Below, piece after piece: positions 12,501 to 26,600 of a stretch of 64,000 nt of DNA. Under the pieces are notes generated by a model that was not told the origin of the DNA, made no database searches, and worked only from the letters and a program-made list of their open reading frames with translations. Both the position numbers and the translations under genes were made by a program. This DNA is from Tubiluchus corallicola (taxonomy: Eukaryota > Priapulida > Priapulimorpha > Priapulimorphida > Tubiluchidae). The stretch spans positions 899,001 through 963,000 of the forward strand of contig JAQGDQ010000009.1 in NCBI GenBank assembly GCA_030141605.1, written 5' to 3'. Positions within the stretch are counted from its first letter, which is position 1, and the number at the start of each line of letters is the position of its first letter.

Positions 12501-15500
12501 AAAATTAATTATTTTAAGTAAAAAATATTTTTACAGTAATTTAGTAGATCATAATACTTGTAGTCCTTATTAATTGTAAGCTTATACACTTGAGATTTAT
12601 GATCGATAAAGTCAGCAAATATTAACATATATCATTAACTGATTAGATGAAAAATTCAAACCTAAAAAAAATAAGGGGACAAAAACAAAATGATTATATC
12701 GTATTTGGTCATTGAATATGTCACAATGAACAATACAATCATCCACTGACAAATGGTCCTCATGGCTTCTAATTTCCCTGTTTGTGACAGATAACATTTA
12801 CTAAAGTAAAGCTTCATTTTTCTCTTACTTTTTTTGCGTTATTTTCATGTAATAAGCTTGGCAAAATTTACATGCTTATAACTATTATTCATACGAAATA
12901 AACCAGATTTGCTTTCTAAATCAAAAATGGGGTACACCATATTCCCTACTAATAGTTTTTGTCTTGAGTGGATTTTCTTATATCCCTCACAAATATATAA
13001 CATTACTGTGAACAGTTTGAGAAAGCAACTTTACCTTAGGGAACAAAAACAAAAACAAAGAACTTAAAATTGCAAAATTTGCGTTTGCTTTAACTACATA
13101 CCAGCACGAAAGGTAGCATCTGGCATCTGAAATCGCATTATATTTTATTAAAATATGCATTTCACAATCAGTTTTTGCGACAATTGTGCTGACCTCACAC
13201 GTTAAGGAAAACCGTTTGCATGCTAGGCAAACAGGCTGCTTAACAAAGAGATTACATGCTTTCTCGATGAAATTGTCGGTAGCGTAAAAAAGAATATGTA
13301 AGCATATGTAGGCTAAATGTAAGCATTTTTACTCTCAGATGATGCTGTGTTTTTGCTTGACAAAATTGAGATGTCACCTGAACAACGACACATGTCAGGA
13401 GTGTTTTCCTTAGCTTGTCAACTTTTACTGGAATTTTCCTGTTTTCCTGTGTACTGCAAGCAGCATCCAAACATATTTGGAAATACCGCTGGAAGTGATG
13501 CTGTAAACCAGTTTGGTAATTAATTAAATGTTATTGTAAAACTTAACACAAATATATGAAGTGGTTTTATCAAGTTGATTATATTTTTTTGTCCTTGCTT
13601 GATAACTAATTCTTTGGAATTGGTGCTGTCAAGTGTCAGTGCTGTTTTTCATCGCTGATTTCTTTACATGTTGGTGATCAGTATCAGACATCTGAGCTAA
13701 AGTAATTTTAGAATTCTTGACAAAATGTTAAAACTTTCTTCTTTAAAACTTTTTAAAAAAATCATCTACAAATTTTAGCATATACTATATACAGTTAATA
13801 CCTTAAAGTTCTTAAACTTCATCGCTAGTTTTTCACTATATACCAGTATCATTTATGTGACGGAGATCTTTGTTAATCAATAATATGTATTAAACGTGCT
13901 TGTTATGCTTTGAACAGACTAAAGCTTATAACTGATTGATAAATGGTAGCTAATCAAAATTAAATCAATATTATTGCACATAAATTTCAGGATCTGACAA
14001 AGTGCATCTACCTGAATGGTTGCGGATTTTGTTAGTGCTTAGCTGTTTTGTGGAAGATTTCATTTTTCAATCTACTGCTGTACATACTGTCTTAGAATTA
14101 ATCAGGTCAGTCTATAACTATTTGTAGGGATAAGTCAATTTGTAAACATTTGGTAACTTGTTTTATCATCATTTATCTTATAACATACTAATCGTATTAT
14201 TGACGGAATAACGTCATGCTATATCATGCGTTTGCGTTGCTTCCTTTAGTTGGATATCTTGCCTTACCAAATTTCTAACCCAGATTTATTTCACAGTTTA
14301 TCAAAGTCTATTCACGACCAGCACAAGATGGCGTCCGCACAGCAGGAAGCACCTAGCTCACCTCAAGGAACAGTGACGGTGTTAATTATTCCTATTTTGA
14401 CAGTGGATGACCTTACGTACATCAGTGAACGCACAAATTATTTCAAGGTATTGTAATGCCTTTGATTTACACTTTAGTTTTTGTTTATTTTTGTGACACT
14501 GCCTGTCGTTTATGTTTTGACCATTTGAGAAAGTTTAACAAGCATCTGAAATATTGGGTATATAGTACGTGTGTTTTAATGTGTTTTTGTGACTGGCTCA
14601 TTATTGTAATATTTTTAATTGTGAGAACTTATAGAAATTTTTGTTATTATACTTTTTATCTTAAAAATAGTGCAAAACTATTGCAAAACACCAGTTATTT
14701 TTTGTTATTCTTTTCAGTTACTGTAATTAGCACTGAAAAAATTTCACTCTGGACCATAAACGTGCACTAATTATCACTGAGCATATTTAAACTTTTTTCA
14801 ACTAATATGTTACCACATAGTAGACTGTCAATTATGCAAACTTTTTAAACAACGAATTTTCCAAAGCTGAGTTGTAATTGGGTAACTTTAAATTATCTCT
14901 TAAGTTTCATGTAACTTATTGAGCTCTCCATTTGAGATACTTGACTTTGAAGTACTTCAGCTTTTAAACCTAACTTGTATAAACAGGCATGAAATTGTTA
15001 GTCTTACATTCCTATGTGGAACATGTATATCCGATGGGATTATAGTTTTAAATCATGGGTGTGCAAGAAAGAGTTTGTTAGCTTCGCATATTGATTACAC
15101 CTACAGTCAGTTGCTTTTTTCGTAACACACACTGTCGCTTCAGAATTTGTGATGCTGGCAATGTCTTTCTTGCGCACAGGCAGTATTTCTATGGGTGGGG
15201 CATGTAAAATTTGGATAATAAAAAGTTCTACCAGACACACAATTGAGATAAATGGCGAAACTATTACAAGTTAGTTATAGTCCTAAAAACAATTTCTAAT
15301 TGCATCATTTGGCACGTTCACTTTCTAGATTGTGGCTGGCAACCTGTGGTCTTGGCTTGACAGTAGTTACCCAGACCACCACCAGAAGGCAGTTGATTTG
15401 TTTCAGCAGTTGCACAACTTGGCGCAGTCAACGGACATCTGTGAAGACATTGTAGGAGAATCATTAATTGAGTCTGATCAGGTATTAGTTAATTATATTG

Positions 15501-18500
15501 TTATGCTAACAACAGTGTTGTGAATCTGGCTTTCTGTGTGAATGTGCAGTCTTAATTTTGCTATTTCGGTGTGCTAAATGTGTTGCAACTTAATTGGAAC
15601 ATCTTTGGAAATTGATTTTAATTGAAATAATAAGTAGTTAATGAAAAGTTTTGAGAAGTAACAGCCGGATATGTAGAGATTTCGCTGCTGCCATTTCCCT
15701 GCTGGCAAAATATGAAAACAAAAATATGTTTTTGCATATTTTCATACATATGTGTACATATGTATTTTCCTACATATTAGTATTTAGTTTCAAATAAACT
15801 AAATAAATAAAATATATGCTTTTAGTGCAAAAGGTCTGGAAAATATTACCAAACTAGTGGGTGTTGATATTGCTGTAGAATTGTTCTTTTTCATCTAAGA
15901 CTAAGTATGATTTTGAGATCCAAGTTTTGCTAAGTTTGTGTTATGTTGTCTTTCAGCAAAAATGTATAGAATCATTCAAAAAATTCATCATTCTGTGGCA
16001 TCTGACTAGCGAGCTTCACTCCCAAGGTCGTTCAGGAAGCCATGTAAAAACATTTGACAGGTAAAGACTTTGCATTCAGAAATAATATTAGGCTTGTTAA
16101 TGAAGTTTGATTTTGCAAGTTTAAAGTTACGTGAAAGATCTTGCAAAAGAATGAGATTTAATAGTGAAGGAATTGCTATACTGTCTTATTACCATACATC
16201 ATAATACAAAAACATAGTGTAACTCAATCTATTATGCTTTAAAGGAACTCCTAAGATCTAAGTATTTCTTGCATCTAATGTGATTGTAAAATTTTCTTTA
16301 GGTCTTGGCATCTAAAATGTTATTTCTTATTTTCTAATAAATTTATTACTTGAAATAATTATGACTTTATTCTTATATTTTTGTTTCATTCATTTGTTTG
16401 CCATTTGTTTGTTCATATGATGGACGAGTTTATGCTGTTCATCCATCCTTCATTTAATGTTTGTTCATTTGTTATTGTAATCTTTTGTAACGGTTCTCTT
16501 CCACCATCGTTTTGTAGTACATTGCGTTGGTAAAAATACACTGAACTGCAGGTTTAGGGTTCAAGTCTGTTTATTTTAAGATAAATCACTTCTGTTTTAA
16601 CTGTTCCAACCATAACACTTGAACCAAGGAGATGTGAACAATAAGAGTTAACCTTTTCCAATTAGCCAAATTTTAAAGCAGTTTAAATCCTGCTTCACCA
16701 AAGACACTGTGCATGAAAGACAGTGACTGCCCGAAAGTTACTGCCTCTGTGTCAGATATTTTGTTACCCTTTTTCAACAGCAACACGGAATCAGGAAGCT
16801 TTTTTAACTAGACGACATTTATGAGGTACCGCTTGGTACAAGTCATTACTAAGCCAATGTCCTAGTGGTGAGAGCCAATGTCTTAGTGGCGAGAGTTTGT
16901 ACAAACAAGATGCGGGAAATACTTCAGAAAAAAAACAGAGAAATCAATAACCCTATAACACATTTATTTGTTTACTTTGTTAAATTTGTTAAAAGTTTCT
17001 ATATGCCCTATTCTCTTGCAGGGCAATGTTTCTAGCATTGGACAGAATGCAGAACAGTACAGGAGCAGTTCGCAGCATGGTCGAACAATGGATTGTTCAC
17101 ATCCTCAAACAGGGAGATCTTGCTAGACTTATAGAACCATTACTACTCATATTGCTTCATCCCGATACAGCTAGAGTGTCCGTACAACACGTTACCATTG
17201 CTAAGCCAAAAACGGTATGTTCACCACAAAACAGCATAACAGCTTTCGTTTAAGTTAGCTAGACAAAAATGAATGTTAAAAATGTGAGTTTATAGCTTTT
17301 GGCGAATATGCCAAGTATTGAATGATAAAGTAAGATATAAGTTCGGCCATCTTGCTTCCCAGTGACATTTTAGATATGATTGATAAAACTGCAAACTGTG
17401 CTGCAATGAGCAATGGTATCTTATTTAATAAAGTATCAACAATTTTTATTATTAGGTCAGATTGGCTGAGGCTGGTGATGTAAATGATCAGGAAGCAAAG
17501 ATTTATGCAATTAGCAGTGAGAATGGTAATGTGATCTATCATGTTAGCAGAGATTCGCCTAAACATTCCAATCATAAGAAGCAGGACCAAGAAATGGTAA
17601 GCTTGTTTACAAAAATGGCTATCATTTTCAGCTGAATAGTCATCACTAACTTACTTATTTTTAGGAAATGGTATCTGGCGTGTACTCCTTACTGTGCAGG
17701 AGTGCTTGGTTGAAACAGTTAGCTAAGTGGTAATGGTGTGTGCAATTGGTTATGGGCAATTTCTTTCAATATTTTTCTGGTTAAACGAAGGTTTACGGGA
17801 AGACTTGAGCAAGGCATCCCAGCCACTCCGGTGTCTCATTTCACTGCACGGTTAGCCTTGATTATAAGCTTGGTTGTGGTCTTCCTTCTAGTCTACCACA
17901 CCAATTTGCAATGTGCCGACATCTACATAAAAAGTAATGTAATAATACAGGAAAAGTTTGTATAAAAGGTATCGAACGTGTTCAAGATGACATAGAAACT
18001 GTGAGCAATAACTGTCAGCAATGTAGGTTTCTAATGTCTAAATATATGGCATGTAGCCTTTATAGGGTGTTATATGATGCACGTCTGTGTAAATCTGTCG
18101 ATGCGTATTGATAGGATGGAGAATTATACTGGTAAGGCTATCTTCATTGGGGTTATAGAGGAAGTAATTTAGATGCCTGTTTGATTATTTTGTATGGGTT
18201 TTCAAGTTTTTATTTCTTCAGCAACTGTCGAAAGTTTTGACACACTTTTTACAGATTTTTATATCTTGTTTTATTAAAACTTCGTTTGCTGCCTGTTGAT
18301 AGCACATTGGAGAAATCTGTAAATAACTATATTTATACTTTTAGTTTGACCGTTGCTGCAGCAAGTCGAGCTTAATGTCATCCAGTTCACTTGTTTTTGA
18401 ACCACCGTTCCTCACTCGGTTGGAGGCTGAACCCTATAACATTTTACTAATGAAGGAAATGCATCCCTTTATTTCACCTCCCATGCAAAAGGAAGGAAGC

Positions 18501-20536
18501 TATTTTGATGAGTTTAGTTTGAGAGGCGGGTCAGAAGATAGGTCCTCTAAAGGTTCACCGATCAACACAGTTAGTGCTTCTGTGAGTAAAAGCGAGAAAA
18601 TTTCCGATGAAATTGCATCCGTTCAAAGCGGGGAATCAGAAAAGTCGTCAAAATCGGAAAACTCGGACAGTAAACTCTGTTTGCTTTCTAGCGATAATGA
18701 TAGCAACAATGTTGTTGCTATGGTTACTGCGATCATTAATGACATTATCAGTGATATTGTGCCAGATGATGGTTTTGATGCCCTTTTGCATCAGGACCAG
18801 ATTTCGTCGGTGGACATTAATAATGATTTGGGTGCTAATCAGGAAACCGATCAGCATAAGAATATTCCATTTTCTGTGGACCAGCTTGTACACGATGTAC
18901 ACACTCATATGTTGCTGTACAGACAAATATTCGATTCCCGTCGATGTCTCTATGCATTGCACACAATTCGCTCAATTCTACAGGTAAACCGTAGAGTTGC
19001 TGTCTGCACTTTAACAACAACTAGCCTCAGCGACTCACACACTCCGTATTATACAAGTGTTTTGAGCTTGTTAGCTCGTCACAAACGCTGTTTGTTTGGC
19101 AACAATTTCTACGGAGAGCTCGGAAATGACGTCACGTCTAGTTTTCGCAGTCACCGATACTTGGAAGTCATTATATCTTTGTGTTTGTACTTTGCAAGAG
19201 GTTTTTACCCAAATCTTGCAATGAGCAATGTTACATTTGATGACATACAAGGAAATAAGACTGTGCATCTTTTGGCGATTGAAGTCTTGGAGATAATTAT
19301 AGCTGAACTGGCTAGCATAGCACAAGATGGTGGAAAAGGATTTGCCTCGTACATCCGTGATTTATTATTCAAGTGTAAACTACAGAAGACTATATTGCAT
19401 TGCTTAGTTTCCGCCATTTATGATATGCGGTGGAGAAGTAGTGAGTCAAATGATAACAGTCAGAGTTTAACCGAAGCGGTGGTGAATTTTAATTACGATG
19501 ACACGGGTGACGAAAGTCTTTTCGAAGCTTACGTGATTCGCTTGCTAAAGCTCGTTTCATCTTTAATAAAACTGGAAGCCATGATTTCCATCTGGCACGT
19601 AGACAGTACAGCAGAAATTGATAAATCTCGTGTCAAGTTTGAACACAGATCTGCTAGTCTTAAATATATTCCCAAAGATCCAGTAGCTCAGCAAAAGATG
19701 CTGCTCACTTCTGTGTTGAGTGCATTGAAGCAGCAGCATAAGTGTCATATGCACATGTACTGGGTAATGATAGTAACTAAATCGTTACCATATTTGGGCA
19801 AGTCGCTGGCAAACATCACTATGGCTTCCGTGAATCAGCTGTGCAAAAATCTAGAAATTTTAAGTCTAGTCTACACGCACAAAATTCATGCTGTCAAGTA
19901 AGTCTTCTTTATTATCGTCTGACACAATTTATAATGCAAAAACGCTAATACTACAAGTTATGTTAATTGTTGAATGAATTTCAAGTAGTATCTTAAATTA
20001 GAACGGCTGTGCATTTTTATTTTTTGTAGAAGAGATCTGTGGCTAGATCTGCATCTGAACACAGGATCGTTGACATACGTGTACACTACCCTTAACCAAT
20101 ACTTTAAGCAGCTGATTTTCTTAACATTGACATCGACATTATGTTCTAACTTTATCATACTTTCATTTAGCTTTTTATATCACAATTTGATTTTTGGTTG
20201 ACTTGTTCAGGTAATGAACAGGTACTTATATCAATTTTGGCGCTTTTAGACGTTTTAATTAGTTAGGAAAATAACAATCTATAATGACTAACTTTTATTA
20301 TTATTGCTGCAGGGCAAAGAATAAACCTCGTTCCATTCCATCTGATCATGTTCTGAGCTTATTTGATGGCATTACAACGATTTGTCACTATTGCCTGTTG
20401 GAGACGCCATCTGGAGGTCTTACGATACACTGGGACAGTCCAACTGCTGGACAGATTTTAAACAATTTAATCAATGCATTTGCTGTCTTATACCCTAGTA
20501 AAGTATGTAAAAATACTTGTATATCCTAGTAAAGTA

Positions 20537-20610
<74 letters not shown>

Positions 20611-23600
20611 TGTGTATGTATGTATGTATGTATTTATGTATGTTTGCATGCATGTATGTATTATTATTATTTTTAATAAGTAAACCATTAATTTACTTTG
20701 TTGTAACTGTATTTGACATAGCATGTTGGTTTGTTATATATTAAACATAATCTGAAGAAAATGTGTGCAGAACACTGAGCGAGAGAGAAGAAATGAAAAG
20801 GAGGGAGGGGAAAACAGAGGGGCAACAGAGAGAGAGAATGCGTATGGAGAGGGAAATCTGGCATTAATCTTCTAAATTTTAATTTTCATGTGCAGCAGTT
20901 TTTTTATATTTCGACAGCTCAGAGCTCATTCAACAACATTCAGTTTTCTAAGCTGGCCTCTACTTGAAATGCTATGTGACATATGACTAAAGTAGTTTAA
21001 ACTGCTGTGAAACTTACTAATTGTTTTGCAGGAATCTACTGATAACAAAGATTCTGGAGCCGTGGCAGTTATCCTAGTGGCCCGGCGACACTTACTCAGC
21101 ATTTTGCCCCGTATTGTGAGTTGCATGGCCACTATGTGGTCAGCTGTCGGTGTGTCTGAAGACTTTGCACAGAATGGACGCAGCAAAAAATCTTTAACAG
21201 AGAGCAGTTGGACAATGGGCACACCAAAGGTAAATGGTGAACATACAGTGGTCAATATAATATAATTTTGAATTCATCTTTGGTTTAATTTCACTTTGAG
21301 GAAACTCGAGAATATAGGAAACTTGAGTTTTATAAAAAATACTAATTAGTGATGCAATGCCTAATACCTAAAATTAACAATTACTGTATAAGTTCTTTTC
21401 ATATTTTTTAATTTTATATATTATACCTTTGTTATCAAAACGGCAGCTTTCTTAAATACTTCGTTTTGGTTTAGTGATTAGTACATCTATACTGATGTTT
21501 ACATAACTTTTTCTTGTTGTTTTTCATCTGTTTGGCTATACTAGCCATTTTTTGTCATAAGTGTGATTTTTCTTGGACTTTTCACGCCTAAACATTAATT
21601 ACTATAATTATAGCAATCAATATCACCATGTTCATAATTATTTATTAATAAGATGCATTTTTTGGGTAGAGTGTTAAACAACGGATAATCGAGTTTCTGA
21701 GTCCACTTTGCTTAAACTACAGCTTAAATTTGCTTGCCGCCGTCGCTGTAGTTTGGAATGAGCGCAGGAAAAAGGGTGATATTCCTCAGATATGCAGACA
21801 GGTATTGGCAGAATTATTCATTTATTTCCTTCTTTTTTATGTTATCAGTTATCGTAGAATTATAAAGTACAGCTAAAATTCTTGTAATATGTATCACAAT
21901 TACAAGTTATTGTTTATTAGTATGTTTAACTACCATACTTGGCTTGCGAGATTGATGTCTTTATCTATCAGATGCTAAAGGTAATGTGTTTTCTATACTT
22001 GGTTGTAATTTTACATTTATTGCTTGACTAATAGCTGCATAGTATAAAATATTCGTGAACTTTTTCTCAAACTGAACGTTACTACTTTATGACAATGTTA
22101 TAAGTTTTATAAAAGTTACATTATTTGTTATCTAGGCAGTACCATCAGCAAATCAAGAACAGCTGGTTCTAGTCGATCTAGTTTGTGCTATTAAAGTAAT
22201 GCCGACAGATACCCTGATACAGACAGCGAAACAAGTAATAAAACAGCCGCCGCCAACAAATAGGAGTGACTTAGTAAGTAAGATTGTGGTATTGATTTGT
22301 ATATTTCTACTTCTAGTTGTAATGTGTCACTTTTTCTTATGACTGCACTTTTTCACAAAAACTCTTCAAATTAAAATGTAAATCAATGCTTACGTAACAT
22401 TTTAATATCTATCCTGGCATGATATTGAGATAAAAATAGAAATAGATATTGTACTCTGTAATTGTATTTTGATTTTCAGAAAACGCCACTAGAGGTCAGT
22501 CTACTGCAGTTTTTCTATGCTTATGTTCAACGTGTGACTGCTGGTCAGTTGCAAGACAGTTGGCCTTCTCTACTAAGTTTACTCAAGGAATGTCTGCAGT
22601 TGGAACTTATTGCCCAGGGAAGATTCTTGTTGTTTCTGTAAGTGCTTGTATGTAAATTCTTCAATGTTTTCATGCAATGATACCATTAGTGTAACTAGAA
22701 CTAATATATATGCCTTATACGATTAGTGAGTTTTTGTAGTTTGTCTTGTTCACTAATTGTGTGTCTAGAAACATTTCGTAAAATAACCATGAAACTTGCA
22801 GAAAATTTGCCTTTGCAAGTTCAATCTTTTAAGTTTGAAAGGTCAAAGGTTTAAGTCATTAGGCAGTTTAGTAGGTCTCAGCTTAACAAATACTTTGAAA
22901 AGTCAGAATATGGTGTGACATATTATCGGTGACTAACAAAATGTAGCAGACTTCGTGGTCGAATGGGTATATGCGCAGATTTGCATGAATGGCTCATGGT
23001 GCTTACGTTCGATACTCACTCTTGGTAATGGTAATTTCGTTTGTAGTGTTGAACCTGACTGTTTACTTCGTAAAAGAAAAATGTATCTGAGACACATCTA
23101 CCAGTTCCAAGGTTTATTATAGGAGAGTGTCCTTCATAATTAAATCAGTTAGGTTCTGGTCATGCCACAAACATTGTGTTGAGTAGGCCCTGACGCTGAA
23201 TGCTGATGTTGCATTGTGCATATATGACGGCTCATTCAGACTAGTAAGTTTCCTTTCGCACATTTTTTCTTCGACAGCAAATTTGCAAGTGTGAACTGCT
23301 TTGCAAGTTACTGTCGGCTGCAAATTGCAAACTCTAAGAGTTGCTACAACTTAATTTACTGTCTAGTTTGAATACTTCGGTGAGTTACTCTCGACATTTC
23401 TCGCAGAGAGAAGAGAGAAGAGATTGTCTACTTGGTGAGAAAACTCGCTTGTCTTAATAAACCCTAAAATATGTTGCCAATATAGCAACATTTCAAAACT
23501 TCAGTGCTTTTAGTGTAGTTGAGATTTACTTACCATGTTTCAGTTTTTGTAATAATCACATTAAAAAATTTTCTAGGATACTAAACACAGTTATTAACAA

Positions 23601-26600
23601 GATGCCTGCATTTCAAGAGCGCAAGGAGCAAAAGGATTTACAGGAAGTCACACAGAAACTCGTTGAAGCTTGCAGCTTTATTGCTGGTCTTTCATTAGAA
23701 CAAACGACCTGGTTTCGCAAAAACCTCGCTGTGAAATCTACACCACAACCGTACCTGGAAGATGACTTAGACGGTATAATTGTATTTTTGTTATAAATGT
23801 TTGACTGAACCGTTTTTGTGCCATTCATTCATAATACCTTCGTTATAAATATGTATTAATTTAATTTATTTTCAGAAACACCTTCCTCGCTTGAGGTACC
23901 AGCTTCTCAAACTGATAAATCCCTTGCAGTTGCCAGTGTGAAGGCTTTGTGTTTATTAGCGGAGGTATGTCAGCCATTTTTACTTCCTTTGTTTTTGAAT
24001 GAGTTTGAAATTTTCTACATTGAAAGTGTGGAATACTGACTTTTAAGTGCATATTAAAACTTATCCTCTGTATATGCATTAAATAACAAATAAATAAGTT
24101 GTAGTTTTTGCAGACCTTATCTAAATTAAGATGCTAGTGGTTGATTACACTGGACAAAATTCTGCAATATACAAAGAATATTTTGATGGTTTTGTCAAAA
24201 ATAGTTTAGCTTTTCACTAATTTTTTTTTACACGATTTGTAAAATATGACTTAAGCACATACAATATAATAAAAAAAATTGTTTTGGTCAGCATTTAGCA
24301 CCGATGTTAGACATTGTGTTTGGAAGTGACGACAAGGAGAAGGTGCTGCCTCTACTGACAAATGTCATGAGTAATGTTACTCCATACCTGAAGAACCACA
24401 GGTAGGACGTTTATAATATAATATGCTCTGTGTATTGCAGCTATAGAAGTGATTATTATTTGCATTAATTGCTGTAATTGATTGCATATTTGTATGTACT
24501 TAATGCTGATGTACTTTGCTAATGAATCGCTTACAAGCAAAGGTTTACTACTGTGATTACTACTTTTTTGTCTAAACGTATTTTTATTTGCTCATAACCT
24601 TTGGTATACAGTTCCTTTCAGCCTGAATGAATTTTACTCAAGGTTTAAGTTTACAATCAAGTTTTTGCAGTGTTCGAGTTTTAAGTTTGTAATAACTACC
24701 TGACTGGTCCCACTAATAATTATTTAGTCTATACAAGGCATAGTTATTTAACTAACATTTTGCAATTTGCTCTATGAATTTGGCTCGTTTTGGCCATTTT
24801 TCCCACTTTGAATTCGACTAAATTTGGCTAAGTTTCGTTTAGTTTTATCCCGAATTTGGTTGCAATATGGCTCCATCATTGGCCACCCTGCCTGAAGACT
24901 TTACATATTGAGCACTGGCGTAAATTAATACTGTAATTCCTACAATTCAAGTAACAGAATTTTCTTTATTTTTTATCTCTTTTCTAGTTTGGTAGATAAA
25001 CTTGAAATGTAAGTCAAGAGAACTCATTCATGTTTAACAAGTTACTTTTTTTAATAGTTGTTTAATTGTTAAGTTCATAAATTCACAAAAAAGTGGACAG
25101 GTTCATCCCATCACTGGTTCTTGCTATGCTATTGTGAGTAACTTATGACTTGGTTACATTAAAAGCAAATTTCATCGAAGATTATTTTTGCTCTATTATT
25201 GCACTCACCACTTTGTATTCAAATTCTTGCCTTTTCAATAATAAATCTTGATTTTATTATTTATTGTTAGGTAGTTATGTAAGTGTAATACTTGAAACAC
25301 TATCACATATTAGGAGATACATACAAATGTTTTATAATTATTTAATTTTGTTAATTCTGTTTACTTCGTAATAATTTTCAGCCAACACAACATGCCCAGT
25401 TTCCGCGCTTGTTCTCAATTATTATCAAGCTTGAGTGGATATCAGTACACCCGCAAAGCCTGGCGTAGAGAAGTCCTCGACCTGTTACTTGATGTAACAT
25501 TCTTTCAAATGGAATCTCTTTGCTTGTCATACTGGCGAGCCATTGTGGACCATTTAATGACTCAAGATAAAATGACTTTCAAGGATTTAATGAGTAAGTT
25601 GATCAACTAATGTCGTATTGATCACTTTAAGGTCTTACTGAGTAAATGTGTTTTGCCTAAGAAATATAATTTTAAATAGCAGTAATGCTATTTGATCTTG
25701 CATAATTGAGATAAGTCATGTACTTCCAATATTGGAATTGGAACTCCTTACAAACTTCTTCATTTACTATCTAAACTAGCCTGAGCTCCTTTTGTATAGT
25801 TTTTATTTTGTCTATATAGTTCTATATTCTGCATGTTTTATTTGTTTTATAAAATACTTTGTGTATTGATTTAAACTTAAAGTAAATAAGAAGTTGCTAA
25901 TATCATTATTTATTTTTTTCATATTCATGCTTTACTTTTGTTTAGTTTTAGTAAACTAGACCCTATTGCACTTAAATTATTTAGCTAATTTTCTACAAAA
26001 CGATATCATGCACAAGAAATGACATAAAGTATTTTGCTTTTGTACATGAAAAATTTACACATGCATTTACAGTAAAATTTAGTCAAAGATTTAAAACAAG
26101 CTGCATTTTTCCACAGTTTGCTTTAAATATTTTTTGTCACATTTTTTCTGATCAAAATTAGTTGTTATTTAGCAAAAATTATTTTCCTGCATTTTGCATT
26201 TCTACATGTACTGTGATTTAAGTGCAAAAGTCAGCCAACATCATTTTCCATCTAAGTACGGGAATGCTTTTTAATTTTGTTAAAATTTTTTTGGAGGTTT
26301 TATCATTATAAATTTCGCTATGCGTTACAAATTTATAAACAAATTACCTTTGTCTCATTCATTATTCAGTATTCAATTCATTTTCATTAATTTCAGGTCG
26401 GATTGCAACCAGTGCATCACTGAATCTGTTTTCCAGTAGAGAAGCCGAGTACGAACAGCGATCTCAGTTGTTGAAAAAACTGTCTTTCACCATATTTTCC
26501 AGTGAGGTAGACCAGTATGAAAACTACATGCCAGACATACAGGGTGGGTGGAAAGGTCCTTCTAAATTTAATTGATTAGTTTATGTACGTGTAATTAAGC

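Noticed and set aside
14250-14296. Earlier acceptor for DOP1 exon 13 (AG at 14248-14249)
   Set aside because: With the strong exon 12 donor it shifts the frame into a TGA; the AG at 14295-14296 keeps frame and restores a conserved block.
17738-17965. 75-residue frame with a hydrophobic segment in DOP1 intron 17
   Set aside because: Exons 17 and 18 join in frame without it, and it matches no Dopey segment.
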